DNA from: Pseudomonadota bacterium | Lineage (GTDB): Bacteria > Pseudomonadota > Gammaproteobacteria > Burkholderiales > Rhodocyclaceae | DNA: 64,000 nt | Direction: 5' to 3' | NCBI GenBank assembly: GCA_018241685.1 | Contig: JAFEDJ010000022.1 | Coordinates: 186,001 to 250,000, forward strand | Shown here: piece by piece, positions 47,390-55,530 of the stretch | Layout of the letters: each line of letters starts with the position of its first letter | Position numbering within the stretch: the stretch's first letter is position 1 | The notes under the pieces: generated by a model | Database searches by the model: none | Seen by the model: only the letters and a program-made list of their open reading frames with translations | Told to the model about the DNA's origin: nothing | Made by a program: the position numbers and the translations under genes

Positions 47390-47417
47390 ATTATAGGCAG
47401 GTTTTTTTTTATTGCAA
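47390..47417 (-). promoter_or_regulatory. promoter of tRNA-Leu copy 1
   Basis: TTGCAA (47412-47417) - 16 bases - TATAAT (47390-47395), ending 13 bases before the mature 5' end. Confidence 0.85.
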
Positions 47418-47480
47418 GTTCTTTTTGAACTTTTCCCGCTTGTATTCGTCAAATTGATACTTCGACGAATCCTGCAAACT

Positions 47481-47507
47481 AAAAACCGGTCAAACGACCG
47501 GCTTTTT
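47481..47507 (-). terminator. terminator of tRNA-Leu copy 2
   Basis: CCGGTC/GACCGG stem with flanking A/T pairs (minus strand ends in five T residues), nearly the same as the terminator of copy 1. Confidence 0.88.
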
Positions 47508-47513
47508 GAATTT

Positions 47514-47598
47514 TGGTGCCCAGAAGAGGACTCGAACCTCCACGCCTCGCGGCACTAGTACCTGAAACTAGCGCGTCTACCAATTTCGCCATCTGGGC
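47514..47598 (-). tRNA. tRNA-Leu(CAG), copy 2
   Basis: Same 85 bases as copy 1: anticodon CAG, encoded CCA, long variable arm. Spaced 222 bases from copy 1, with its own promoter and terminator, so transcribed as a single-gene unit. Confidence 0.98.
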
Positions 47599-47610
47599 AA
47601 CGAAAGCGCT

Positions 47611-47638
47611 ATTATAGAACAAGTTGATCCCGATGCAA
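47611..47638 (-). promoter_or_regulatory. promoter of tRNA-Leu copy 2
   Basis: TTGCAT (47633-47638) - 16 bases - TATAAT (47611-47616), 12 bases before the mature 5' end. Confidence 0.85.
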
Positions 47639-47725
47639 GCTATTCAAGAGAACTTTCCTGCAGTGAGAAACGAGACAAGCCCGCTTTCAGCCTGTTCCAA
47701 TGCATTGCGCGTTGAACAAACAAAC

Positions 47726-47754
47726 AAAAAGCCAGTCACATGGACCGGCTTTTG
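47726..47754 (-). terminator. terminator of tRNA-Leu copy 3
   Basis: GCCGGTC pairs with GACTGGC on the minus strand (one G-U) and is followed by five T residues. The G-U pair marks divergence from the terminators of copies 1 and 2. Confidence 0.85.
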
Positions 47755-47760
47755 TAATCT

Positions 47761-47845
47761 TGGTGCCCAGAAGAGGACTCGAACCTCCACGCCTCGCGGC
47801 ACTAGTACCTGAAACTAGCGCGTCTACCAATTTCGCCATCTGGGC
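47761..47845 (-). tRNA. tRNA-Leu(CAG), copy 3
   Basis: Same 85 bases as copies 1 and 2, including anticodon CAG and encoded CCA, 247 bases from copy 2. It is divergent from rnr, whose start codon lies inside its promoter. Confidence 0.98.
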
Positions 47846-47857
47846 AACGAGCCGAGA

Positions 47858-47885
47858 ATTATAGAGTAAAAATTATCCGTGTCAA
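47858..47885 (-). promoter_or_regulatory. promoter of tRNA-Leu copy 3
   Basis: TTGACA (47880-47885) - 16 bases - TATAAT (47858-47863): both hexamers are full consensus. The -35 box overlaps the GTG start codon of rnr on the other strand. Confidence 0.9.
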
Positions 47886-50368
47886 TATCTAAATCAAAAA
47901 ACACAAAAAAACTGAGCAAGCTGCGCCGCAGCGATCCTTTCTTCGAGCGCGAGTGCGAGAAGTACGACTTCCCGCTGCCGAGCCGGGAATTCATCATGCA
48001 GACGCTCGCCGAGCACGGCGTTCCGCTGGCGTTTCCGGATCTGGCTACCGCGTTGGACATCCTGCCGGTTGAACTCGAGTTCTTCGAGCGCCGCATGTTT
48101 GCGATGGAGCGGGATGGGCAGGTCATGCGCAACCGGCGCGGCGACTATCTGCTGCCGTCCAAGGCCGATCTGATCCGCGGCACCGTGCAGGGGCATCCGG
48201 ATGGTTACGGTTTCGTCGTGACCGACGAGGAAGGGCCGGATGTCTTCCTCAGCCCGAACGAGATGCGGGAAGTCCTGCACGGTGACCGGGTGATGGTCCG
48301 TCTGGCCGGTGTCGATCGGCGCGGACGGCCCGAGGGCAAGATCGTCGAGGTGCTGGAGCGCGCCAATACGCGCATCGTCGGTCGGGTGCTGGTCGAGCAC
48401 GGTGTGACCCGGGTGGTGCCGGAGAACCGGCGCATCGCGCAGGAAGTGCTGCTGGCGCCCGGCGGCAAGAAGAAGGTGACGGCCGGGCAGGTGGTGGTGG
48501 TTGAGCTGATCGAGCAGCCGACCCGTTATGCGCAGCCGATCGGCCAGGTGGTTGAGGTGCTTGGCAACTACGCTGATCCAGGGATGGAGATCGAGATTGC
48601 GCTGCGTAAGCACGAACTGCCCTTCGAGTTCTCCAAGGAGGCCAAGGAGCAGACTCGGCGCCTGCCCGACAAGGTGCGCAAGATGGACTGGAAGGGCAGG
48701 GAGGACCTCACGGCCCTGCCTTTGGTGACCATCGACGGCGAGACGGCGCGGGACTTCGACGACGCGGTTTACTGTGAAAAGCAGGGTCGTGGCTTCCGCC
48801 TCGTGGTGGCGATCGCCGATGTGTCCCACTATGTGAAGGTGGGCTCCGCACTGGACGGTGAGGCTTACGAGCGCGGCAATTCGGTCTACTTCCCGCGACG
48901 GGTGATCCCGATGCTGCCGGAAAAGCTGTCCAACGGGCTTTGTTCGCTCAATCCGCAGGTGGAGCGCCTGTGCATGGTGTGCGACATGGCGATCTCCCAG
49001 ACCGGGGCGATCAAGCAGTACCGCTTCTATCCGGCGGTGATGTTCTCGAAGGCACGCCTGACCTACAACCAAGTGGCGGCAGCGCTCTACGAGCAGGATC
49101 CGGCGGCGATCGACAGCGTCGGAGAGCTGCTGCCCCATCTGCAGAACCTGGACAAATTGTTCCGCGTGCTGCTGAAGGCGCGGGCCAAGCGTGGTGCGAT
49201 TGACTTCGAGACCCAGGAAACCCGGATGATCTTCGACGACAACGGCAAGATCGAGAAGATCGTGCCGGAGAGTCGCAACGATGCGCACCGCCTGATCGAG
49301 GAGTGCATGCTGGCCGCCAACGTGTGTGCGTCGGAATTCCTGAGTACCCATGAGCATCCGGCCCTGTACCGGGTGCACGAAGGGCCGACGCCGGAAAAGC
49401 TGGCCAAGCTGCGGGACTTCCTGGGTGAGTTCGGTCTGCAACTGGGCGGGGGCGAGGAGCCGCATGCCTCTGATTACGCCAAGCTGCTCGAAAAGATCCA
49501 GGATCGTCCGGATCTGCAGCTATTGCAGACGGTGATGCTGCGCTCCCTGCGCCAGGCCGTGTATAGCCCGGACAATGTGGGGCACTTCGGCCTTGCCTAC
49601 GAGGCCTACACTCACTTCACTTCGCCGATCCGCCGCTATCCTGATCTGCTTGTTCACCGGGCGATAAAGGCGGTGCTGGCAGGCGAGCAATACACGCCGG
49701 CCCAGGAGGGCGGTGTCTGGGACGAGATCGGTCTGCACTGTTCGATGACCGAAAGGCGTGCGGACGAAGCCGACCGGGACGTGGAGAACTGGCTCAAGTG
49801 CTACTACATGCAGGACCGCATTGGCGAGGAGTTCGACGGTAGCGTCTCGGCGGTGGTACCTTTCGGCCTCTTCGTTGCCCTCGACGACGTTTTTGTCGAA
49901 GGTCTGGTGCATATCTCCGACCTGGGGAGCGATTATTTCCACTTTGACGATGCGCAGCATGCGCTGGTCGGAGAGCGGACCGGTGAACGGTATCGGCTGT
50001 CCGATCGGGTGCGTGTGCAGTTGGTGCGCGTCAATATGGAGGCGAGCAAGATCGACTTCCGCCTGATCCAGGGGCCGCAGCGGGCTACCGAGAGGGTCGG
50101 CAAGACGGAGAAGGAGCGGGAGCGCGCTGCTGCCGCGGAGGCTCAGGCCGCGCCGCGTCGGCGCGTCGTCAAGGATGTTGCGCCCGTGTCTGTGGAGTCG
50201 CCGGCTCCTGTTGCGCCGAAGAAAAAAGCCGGGAGCCGCAAGGCGGAGTCCGCTCCGCCGAAGCCCCGCAAGAGCAAGGCAAGCAAGTCTGCCAAGACGA
50301 CCAAGGCCGCCAAGCCGCGCAAGAACGCTGCCGGTGGCACCAAGAAGAAAGTGAAAGTTCGTGTCTGA
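47879..50368 (+). CDS. rnr: ribonuclease R
   Basis: RNase R is a 3'-5' exoribonuclease that degrades structured RNA. The 829-residue protein has an N-terminal helix-turn-helix-like region and cold-shock domains (to about 270), the RNB domain with ARDFDDAVYCE (Asp292-Asp295), an S1 domain (about 640-725; GEEFDGSVSAVVPFGLFVALDD) and a Lys/Ala-rich tail of about 90 residues. GTG 47879 is the only standard start between an in-frame stop at 47867 and the conserved SKLRRSDPFFERE; no Shine-Dalgarno sequence precedes it. It is followed by rlmB with an eight-base overlap, as in many proteobacteria. Confidence 0.96.
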   Translation: MSISKSKNTKKLSKLRRSDPFFERECEKYDFPLPSREFIMQTLAEHGVPLAFPDLATALDILPVELEFFERRMFAMERDGQVMRNRRGDYLLPSKADLIRGTVQGHPDGYGFVVTDEEGPDVFLSPNEMREVLHGDRVMVRLAGVDRRGRPEGKIVEVLERANTRIVGRVLVEHGVTRVVPENRRIAQEVLLAPGGKKKVTAGQVVVVELIEQPTRYAQPIGQVVEVLGNYADPGMEIEIALRKHELPFEFSKEAKEQTRRLPDKVRKMDWKGREDLTALPLVTIDGETARDFDDAVYCEKQGRGFRLVVAIADVSHYVKVGSALDGEAYERGNSVYFPRRVIPMLPEKLSNGLCSLNPQVERLCMVCDMAISQTGAIKQYRFYPAVMFSKARLTYNQVAAALYEQDPAAIDSVGELLPHLQNLDKLFRVLLKARAKRGAIDFETQETRMIFDDNGKIEKIVPESRNDAHRLIEECMLAANVCASEFLSTHEHPALYRVHEGPTPEKLAKLRDFLGEFGLQLGGGEEPHASDYAKLLEKIQDRPDLQLLQTVMLRSLRQAVYSPDNVGHFGLAYEAYTHFTSPIRRYPDLLVHRAIKAVLAGEQYTPAQEGGVWDEIGLHCSMTERRADEADRDVENWLKCYYMQDRIGEEFDGSVSAVVPFGLFVALDDVFVEGLVHISDLGSDYFHFDDAQHALVGERTGERYRLSDRVRVQLVRVNMEASKIDFRLIQGPQRATERVGKTEKERERAAAAEAQAAPRRRVVKDVAPVSVESPAPVAPKKKAGSRKAESAPPKPRKSKASKSAKTTKAAKPRKNAAGGTKKKVKVRV

Positions 50369-51104
50369 TCAGTCCAATTCCCGCCTCATCTACGGTTTTC
50401 ATGCGGTGCTGGCAAAGCTCCGCCATGACCCCGAGGGCATCTTCGAAATCTTTACCGATGCGCAGCGTAACGACGCCAGAGCACGGGATCTGTTGCGCCA
50501 CGCCCAACAACTCGGCACACGGGTCATCCCGTCCGAAGGGGAGCGCCTCGACAAGATGGTGGGCACCCGGCGGCACCAGGGGGTCGTGGCCCGCATCGAC
50601 TCCCGTCGCAAGGAGCTCAAGCTGCCCGACGTGCTCGATGGCCTCACTGAGCCGGCGCTGCTGCTGGTGCTCGATGGCATCCAGGATCCCCACAACCTCG
50701 GTGCGTGTCTGCGGGTTGCCGATGCCGCGGGCGCCCATGCGGTCATCGCACCGAAGGACAAGGCGGTCGGCCTCAACGCCACTGCCGTGAAGGTGGCCAG
50801 CGGCGCAGCCGACACGGTGCCCTACATCACCGTCACCAATCTGGCGCGTGCATTGAGGGAGATGCAGGAGGCCGGCGTCTGGGTGCTGGGTGCGGCCGGT
50901 GAGGCCGAAAAAACCATCCATACCGTGGACCAAAAGGGCTCCATCGCCTGGGTTCTCGGCGCAGAAGGGGATGGCCTGCGACGCCTGACCCGCGAGACCT
51001 GTGATGAACTGGTGAGCATTCCGATGTACGGCACCGTCGAGAGCCTGAACGTGTCCGTCGCCAGCGGCCTCTGCCTGTTCGAGGCGCGCCGCCAGCGGGC
51101 CTGA
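50361..51104 (+). CDS. rlmB: 23S rRNA (guanosine-2'-O-)-methyltransferase RlmB
   Basis: RlmB methylates a guanosine ribose (G2251 in E. coli) in the peptidyl-transferase loop. The 247-residue SPOUT protein has IYGFHAV at the N-terminus, LDGIQDPHNLGACLRVADAAG, WVLGAEGDGL and IPMYGTVESLNVSVASG. It starts at GTG 50361, overlapping the end of rnr. Two bases separate it from the next gene. Confidence 0.95.
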   Translation: MSDQSNSRLIYGFHAVLAKLRHDPEGIFEIFTDAQRNDARARDLLRHAQQLGTRVIPSEGERLDKMVGTRRHQGVVARIDSRRKELKLPDVLDGLTEPALLLVLDGIQDPHNLGACLRVADAAGAHAVIAPKDKAVGLNATAVKVASGAADTVPYITVTNLARALREMQEAGVWVLGAAGEAEKTIHTVDQKGSIAWVLGAEGDGLRRLTRETCDELVSIPMYGTVESLNVSVASGLCLFEARRQRA

Positions 51105-51106
51105 GC

Positions 51107-51784
51107 ATGAAGATCGGTTACCGGGAGGCCCGGCGCCTACTGCGTCAGTGCAGCAGTGGGGCTCTCGGTTCCCACTCGGTAGCCGAGCCGGGCTATCCCT
51201 ATGTGACCCTGCTCCCCTATGTTCTGGATGGGGAGTGTCGTCCGCTCTTTCTGCTGAGTGGTCTGGCTGAGCATACGCGCAACGTCCTATCCGATCCGCG
51301 AGTCAGCCTGCTGGTTGCGGATGGCGGGGTAGGGCCACTCCGGCAGGCGCGCATGACCCTGCTCGGGCGGCTGGAAATGTTGGAGTTGGATGAGGCTGAA
51401 CGTAGCCGCTTTCTTCGCTACAGCCCCGAGTCTGCGGATTATCTTGCGCTTGGGGATTTCCGGTTCTACCGGCTGGATCCGCTCAAAGCTCGCTTCATTG
51501 CGGGTTTCGGCAGGATGGGGTGGAGTGACGTGGAGGCCTTGCCCTTGGCCCTTAGTGGGTTTGAAGAACAGACCTTGTTGGCACGGCTGGCTCGGCGCGT
51601 GCCGGTTGGCGTCGAGCTTCTTGGCGTGGACTGCGAGGGGGTCGATGCCCGCGTGGGCGGTGTCTTCCGCCGTTGGGCGTTGGCCCCGCAGCCGCTGTCC
51701 CTGGAGGCGCTGGAAACGGCTGTGGGGCAAGTGCTGGATGGATTGTCGGACTACCCGTCGGGCCTGTCCGACAATCTGGCCTGA
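51107..51784 (+). CDS. HugZ/pyridoxamine 5'-phosphate oxidase-like FMN-binding protein
   Basis: The 225-residue protein has the split-barrel layout of the HugZ-like group: an N-terminal barrel (LGSHSVAEPGYPYVTLLPYVLDGECRPLFLLSGLAEHTRNV and DPRVSLLV) and a C-terminal DUF2470-like part (about 140-220; GVDCEGVDARVG). Members bind FMN or haem; some degrade haem. No haem genes are near. It starts two bases after rlmB and converges on the LolA-like gene with two bases between. Confidence 0.82.
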   Translation: MKIGYREARRLLRQCSSGALGSHSVAEPGYPYVTLLPYVLDGECRPLFLLSGLAEHTRNVLSDPRVSLLVADGGVGPLRQARMTLLGRLEMLELDEAERSRFLRYSPESADYLALGDFRFYRLDPLKARFIAGFGRMGWSDVEALPLALSGFEEQTLLARLARRVPVGVELLGVDCEGVDARVGGVFRRWALAPQPLSLEALETAVGQVLDGLSDYPSGLSDNLA

Positions 51785-51786
51785 GT

Positions 51787-52572
51787 TCAGTCAACTCGAT
51801 TGAGCTTGTCCATGTATTGCTTGGTGAACACCCGGTCAGGCAGATCCTTTGGCCCCATCTGCGTGTAGCGCAGCACCGAGACATCCCCCTTCTTGAGTGC
51901 ATCTTCCATGATCAGCTGGGTGGGGCGCACACGTCCGCCCAGGGTCTGGAACTTCTCGTAGCGACAGACCTTCAGCAGGCGGTCGGACAGGGAGTAGAAC
52001 TCCGCCCGATGGGGCCAGTTGTTGGCCTGGCGTACCCAGTACAAGACTTTTGCATACGTGACGCCCCGGTCGACGGCGGTGAGTTCGAACACGTACATCT
52101 TCTCCCCGTCAATGGTGTCGGTCCTCAGCAGCTTGGGCTCGTAGTCGCCGGCGAAGTTGGCACGAGCCAAGTCCCCGTTTGCAACCTGACCGGTCAGGCG
52201 CTGGGCCAGCGATAGTCGCACCGGTTGCGAAACGTTGGGCATGAAGACCCAGAGATCGCGTCCGCGCATCAGCATGGCCTGGCCTTTGTCGCTGGCAGGC
52301 TCCAGGGTCTGGACGATAGTGTTTTCGTTGCCCTTCGACAGGATCCGGTATTTCCGCTCTTCTGCCTGTTCTCCTGGGCTATTGGAGTTGATGTCGATGA
52401 CGACCTGGAAGCCGTCACGGGGGAAGCGTACTTCATCCGCCTTGGCGACGACGCTGCGGGCGAGATCGGTGTCATCGGCATGGGATATTCCGCTGCCGAC
52501 AAGGGCTGAAGCTGTAAGCGCGAGGCTTGCAAAGCGCGCTAGCGCGCGAGGAAGGCAAAATTTGAGGCTCAT
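51787..52572 (-). CDS. LolA-like outer membrane lipoprotein-sorting family protein
   Basis: The 261-residue precursor has a signal peptide (about 1-32, ending GISHA) and a LolA/LolB-like half-barrel domain (RSVVAKADEVRFPRDGFQVVIDI, VFMPNVSQPVRLSLAQRL, FAGDYEPKLL, KFQTLGGRVRPTQLIMED). The family is annotated as outer-membrane lipoprotein sorting and is often found with an FtsX-type permease and an ABC ATPase. AAGGATAA precedes ATG 52572. It is divergent from the ABC ATPase gene across 42 bases. Its cargo is unknown. Confidence 0.85.
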   Translation of the reverse strand: MSLKFCLPRALARFASLALTASALVGSGISHADDTDLARSVVAKADEVRFPRDGFQVVIDINSNSPGEQAEERKYRILSKGNENTIVQTLEPASDKGQAMLMRGRDLWVFMPNVSQPVRLSLAQRLTGQVANGDLARANFAGDYEPKLLRTDTIDGEKMYVFELTAVDRGVTYAKVLYWVRQANNWPHRAEFYSLSDRLLKVCRYEKFQTLGGRVRPTQLIMEDALKKGDVSVLRYTQMGPKDLPDRVFTKQYMDKLNRVD

Positions 52573-52614
52573 AATGTTATCCTTGAAAAGCAAACAACAT
52601 AGACTCGCGCACCG

Positions 52615-53361
52615 ATGCCAATTATTCGTGTTGACAACGTAAGCAAGGTATATCAACTCGGTGAGCAGGAAGTTACAGCTCTCGAGGGGGTGTCGCTGAC
52701 CGTTGAGCCTGGCGTGTTCATGGCGATTGCAGGCCCTTCGGGGAGCGGGAAGTCCACGCTTCTGAATATCATGGGATGTATCGATACGCCAAGCAAAGGT
52801 TCGGTGGAAATCGAAGGTAAGGATGTCTCCGGCCAAACGCCCGACGAACTTGCTGGAGTCCGGGCCAGAACCATCGGCTTTATTTTTCAGACCTTTAACC
52901 TGCTGCCTGTCCTTTCCGCCGAGGAGAACGTCGAGTACCCCTTGTTACAGATGTCGGAAGTCTCGAAGGAAGAACGACAGGAGAGGGTCGCCCGTTACCT
53001 CTCGATGGTGGGTCTCAGCAAGTATGCCCGTCATCGGCCCAACCAGTTGTCTGGCGGGCAGCGCCAGCGTGTGGCGATTGCACGGGCCCTGGTCACGAAC
53101 TCGCGGGTTGTGCTGGCGGACGAGCCTACCGCCAACCTGGACCGTAGAACCGGGGAGAGCATCCTCAATTTGATGCGTGACATCAATCAGAACTCGGGCA
53201 CGACATTTGTCTTCTCGACCCACGACAAGAGGGTGATGAATCGAGCCGACCGTCTGGTGCGCATGGAGGACGGGAAAATCACGGCGCTCGGCCTGAAGCG
53301 GGACGGCGCGTGGATCTTCGTGCAGGACCGTCGCACGCCTGGTGACGACCCTGATATTTGA
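52615..53361 (+). CDS. LolD/MacB-type ABC transporter ATP-binding protein
   Basis: The 248-residue ATPase has Walker [10 protein letters not shown] (40-48), the Q-loop [22 protein letters not shown], signature LSGGQ (145-149) and Walker B VLADE (166-170). The FNLLP...ENVE signature is typical of LolD/MacB/FtsE-like ATPases that pair with FtsX-type permeases. No such permease gene is adjacent. It is followed after 32 bases by a DUF1302-like gene. The C-terminal tail ([14 protein letters not shown]) is unusual. Confidence 0.92.
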   Translation: MPIIRVDNVSKVYQLGEQEVTALEGVSLTVEPGVFMAIAGPSGSGKSTLLNIMGCIDTPSKGSVEIEGKDVSGQTPDELAGVRARTIGFIFQTFNLLPVLSAEENVEYPLLQMSEVSKEERQERVARYLSMVGLSKYARHRPNQLSGGQRQRVAIARALVTNSRVVLADEPTANLDRRTGESILNLMRDINQNSGTTFVFSTHDKRVMNRADRLVRMEDGKITALGLKRDGAWIFVQDRRTPGDDPDI

Positions 53362-53393
53362 TTCATTTGAGACGAGAGAACAAGGGGAAAGTG

Positions 53394-54686
53394 ATGCGTT
53401 TCACTTTGAAACCTGGCGGCCTCGGGCTGGCATTGGCTTGGCTGTTTGCTGGAGGGCATGCATTTGCGGCAGAGCCGGATCTCAGTGTCGATGAGCTTGA
53501 GGACTCCAAGTCGGTCCAGACGAGTGGCCATCTGCAGTTCGATCTGGCGCGGACGTATGCAAAGCCGGAGCACTGGTCTATGGCGCGGGGGCGTGCCGAG
53601 CTGACGGCGCAAGGGGGAGGAGATGTTTTCAAATGGAAAATCTCCGGCCGGGCTGATGCGGACGCAGTTTTCGGGATCGACTCTGGTTTCTATCCCGATG
53701 CGGTCAGGCGGGACCAGCAATATGAGTTCAATTTTCGGGAAACCTTCGTAGACTTTTCCGCCGGTGACGTGGACTTCCGGATCGGTCGCCAGCACATCGT
53801 CTGGGGGGAAATGGTCGGTCTGTTCTTCGCCGACGTCGTGTCTGCGCGTGATCTACGGACCTTCTACCTGCCTGACTTCGAACAACTCCGTATCCCTCAA
53901 TGGGCTGCCCGCGCCGAATACTATTTTGGGGATACGCATGCAGAGCTGATCTGGATTCCCGTGCCTAGTTACGACAAGATCGGTAAACCTGGTGCCGAAT
54001 TCTATCCCTTGCCGAAAGGGGCGAATGTCCGTGGCGAGGTCAAGCCGGATTCATCGCTGGGCAACACCAACTGGGGGGGGCGACTGTCCCGTCTGGTTGG
54101 CGGTTGGGATCTGTCGGGCTTCTACTATCGTAGCGAAGATGTGGCACAGACCTTCTACATGGTTGGGGCGAACGAGTTCGAGCCCCGCCATGAGCGCATC
54201 AGTCAGACCGGTGGAACGCTTGCCAAAGACTTCGGCGATTTTGTGCTGAAGAGCGAAGTCGTTCAAACCCGAGGCCGGAAATTCAATAGTTACAATCCTG
54301 CGGCCCCGTTTGGTCTTACGGCTCAAAATACTGTCGATTATGTTGTGGGCGTCGACATCCCCGCGTTCAATGATGGGCGGGTGAATCTCCAGTATTTCGC
54401 CCGTCGCATGCTCAATCACGATCCGTTTACGGGGCTGGAGCGTACTGAGGGAGGGGCCAGCGTGCTTCTCAACACCAAGCTCAACAGAGCATGGGAGGCT
54501 GAGGCATTATTGGTCTCGATGCTCAATCGCACGGATTACATGTTCCGCCCGAAGGTGATCTGGTCGGCATCCAAGAGCTGGAGGCTTACGTTTGGCGCAG
54601 ATGTTTTCGGTGGCAAACCACAAGGAATGTTTGGCCGATATGATCATCAGGATCGGGTCTACACCGAAGCGCGCTGGTATTTTTGA
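53394..54686 (+). CDS. DUF1302-like outer membrane protein
   Basis: The 430-residue precursor has a signal peptide (1-25, ending GHAFA) and alternating strand-forming segments typical of an outer-membrane barrel, ending in an aromatic residue (RVYTEARWYF). IGRQHIVWGEMVGLFFADVVSARDLR matches the conserved DUF1302 segment. AAGGGGA precedes ATG 53394. It may be the outer-membrane part of the ABC/LolA-like module; substrate unknown. Confidence 0.8.
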   Translation: MRFTLKPGGLGLALAWLFAGGHAFAAEPDLSVDELEDSKSVQTSGHLQFDLARTYAKPEHWSMARGRAELTAQGGGDVFKWKISGRADADAVFGIDSGFYPDAVRRDQQYEFNFRETFVDFSAGDVDFRIGRQHIVWGEMVGLFFADVVSARDLRTFYLPDFEQLRIPQWAARAEYYFGDTHAELIWIPVPSYDKIGKPGAEFYPLPKGANVRGEVKPDSSLGNTNWGGRLSRLVGGWDLSGFYYRSEDVAQTFYMVGANEFEPRHERISQTGGTLAKDFGDFVLKSEVVQTRGRKFNSYNPAAPFGLTAQNTVDYVVGVDIPAFNDGRVNLQYFARRMLNHDPFTGLERTEGGASVLLNTKLNRAWEAEALLVSMLNRTDYMFRPKVIWSASKSWRLTFGADVFGGKPQGMFGRYDHQDRVYTEARWYF

Positions 54687-54870
54687 AATGCTTGGTCGTT
54701 TCGTAGGACGTTTGCTTGAATTAATGTCTTCGGGATGGTCGGCGGCTTGACTTCTGGGCCTTTTCCTGTTGGCGTGATGTTTTTCTCCGGAGGCGCTCAG
54801 CGGGCTGCCGTAATATCCGATTGTTATCATTCGACGGCTGTGGGTTGGCCGAATTAAGGGGATGGACCTT
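54687..54870. promoter_or_regulatory. upstream region of the exopolysaccharide operon
   Basis: 184 bases without a gene. AT-rich patches occur (TAATAT near 54810, TATCAT near 54825), but no convincing -35/-10 pair or GG-N10-GC sigma54 element was found. AAGGGG lies just before the first gene. The operon promoter is expected here but cannot be placed. Confidence 0.4.
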
Positions 54871-55476
54871 ATGAAACGTGTTTTCACGATGACTGTGCTG
54901 ACTTGTGTCGCTGCGGGTTTGGTGGGGTGTGCCACAACCTACCCGCCTGCACCGGCGACGGCAGCAACGAGTGACTACAATTACCTGATCGGCCCTGGTG
55001 ATTCACTGAACATCGTCGTGTGGCGTAACCCCGAGTTGTCGATGTCGGTTCCCGTTCGCCCCGATGGCAAGATCACCACCCCGTTGGTTGAAGATTTACC
55101 TGCTTCCGGTCGTGATTCGACGGCGTTGGCCCGGGAGATCGAGAAGGCGTTGGCGAAGTACATCCGTGATCCGGTTGTCACTGTGATTGTGGGGAATTTT
55201 GTCGGGCCCTACTCCGAGCAGATCCGCGTACTGGGCGAAGCCACCAAACCTCAGACTCTGCCATACCGTCAGCAAATGTCGTTGCTGGATGTGATGATCG
55301 CGGTTGGCGGCATCACCGACTTTGCGGACGGCAATCATGCGACCTTACTGCGAACCACTGAGGGTAACAAGCAGTACACGGTTCGTCTGAAAGATCTCAT
55401 CAAGCGTGGCGATGTATCAGCCAATGTGGAAATGAAGCCGGGCGACGTGTTGATCATTCCTCAAAGCTGGTTCTGA
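54871..55476 (+). CDS. XrtA-system polysaccharide export lipoprotein (Wza-like, TIGR03027-type)
   Basis: The 201-residue precursor has a lipoprotein signal ending LVGC and a polysaccharide-export domain (NYLIGPGDSLNIVVWRNPELS; VPVRPDGKITTPLVEDLPASG) plus one SLBB-like region (IRVLGEATKPQTLPY). It forms the outer-membrane/periplasmic export channel. ATG 54871 is preferred to 54862 because the AAGGGG site is well spaced to it. The first gene of the XrtA-type cluster; a 20-base palindrome follows before the next gene. Confidence 0.94.
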   Translation: MKRVFTMTVLTCVAAGLVGCATTYPPAPATAATSDYNYLIGPGDSLNIVVWRNPELSMSVPVRPDGKITTPLVEDLPASGRDSTALAREIEKALAKYIRDPVVTVIVGNFVGPYSEQIRVLGEATKPQTLPYRQQMSLLDVMIAVGGITDFADGNHATLLRTTEGNKQYTVRLKDLIKRGDVSANVEMKPGDVLIIPQSWF

Positions 55477-55492
55477 TTCTTCTCTTGATGTC

Positions 55493-55512
55493 GCCCCGGG
55501 ATATCCCGGGGC
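55493..55512. other. perfect 20-base palindrome between export and chain-length genes
   Basis: GCCCCGGGAT followed by ATCCCGGGGC is fully self-complementary. As RNA it gives an eight-pair all-GC stem with an AUAU loop, followed by AGTTTTC. It lies 16 bases after the export-gene stop and 18 before the next ATG. It could be an attenuator, an mRNA processing or stability element, or a protein site. Confidence 0.85.
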
Positions 55513-55530
55513 AGTTTTCGGAAATTCCTA

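Noticed and set aside
47203..47391. Short minus-strand frame across tRNA-Leu copy 1
   Set aside because: It reads through a tRNA gene and its terminator; the tRNA explains the conservation.
54687..54870. Possible sigma54 promoter for the EPS operon
   Set aside because: XrtA loci can be sigma54-controlled, but the only GG-N10-GC spacing found has poor flanking bases.
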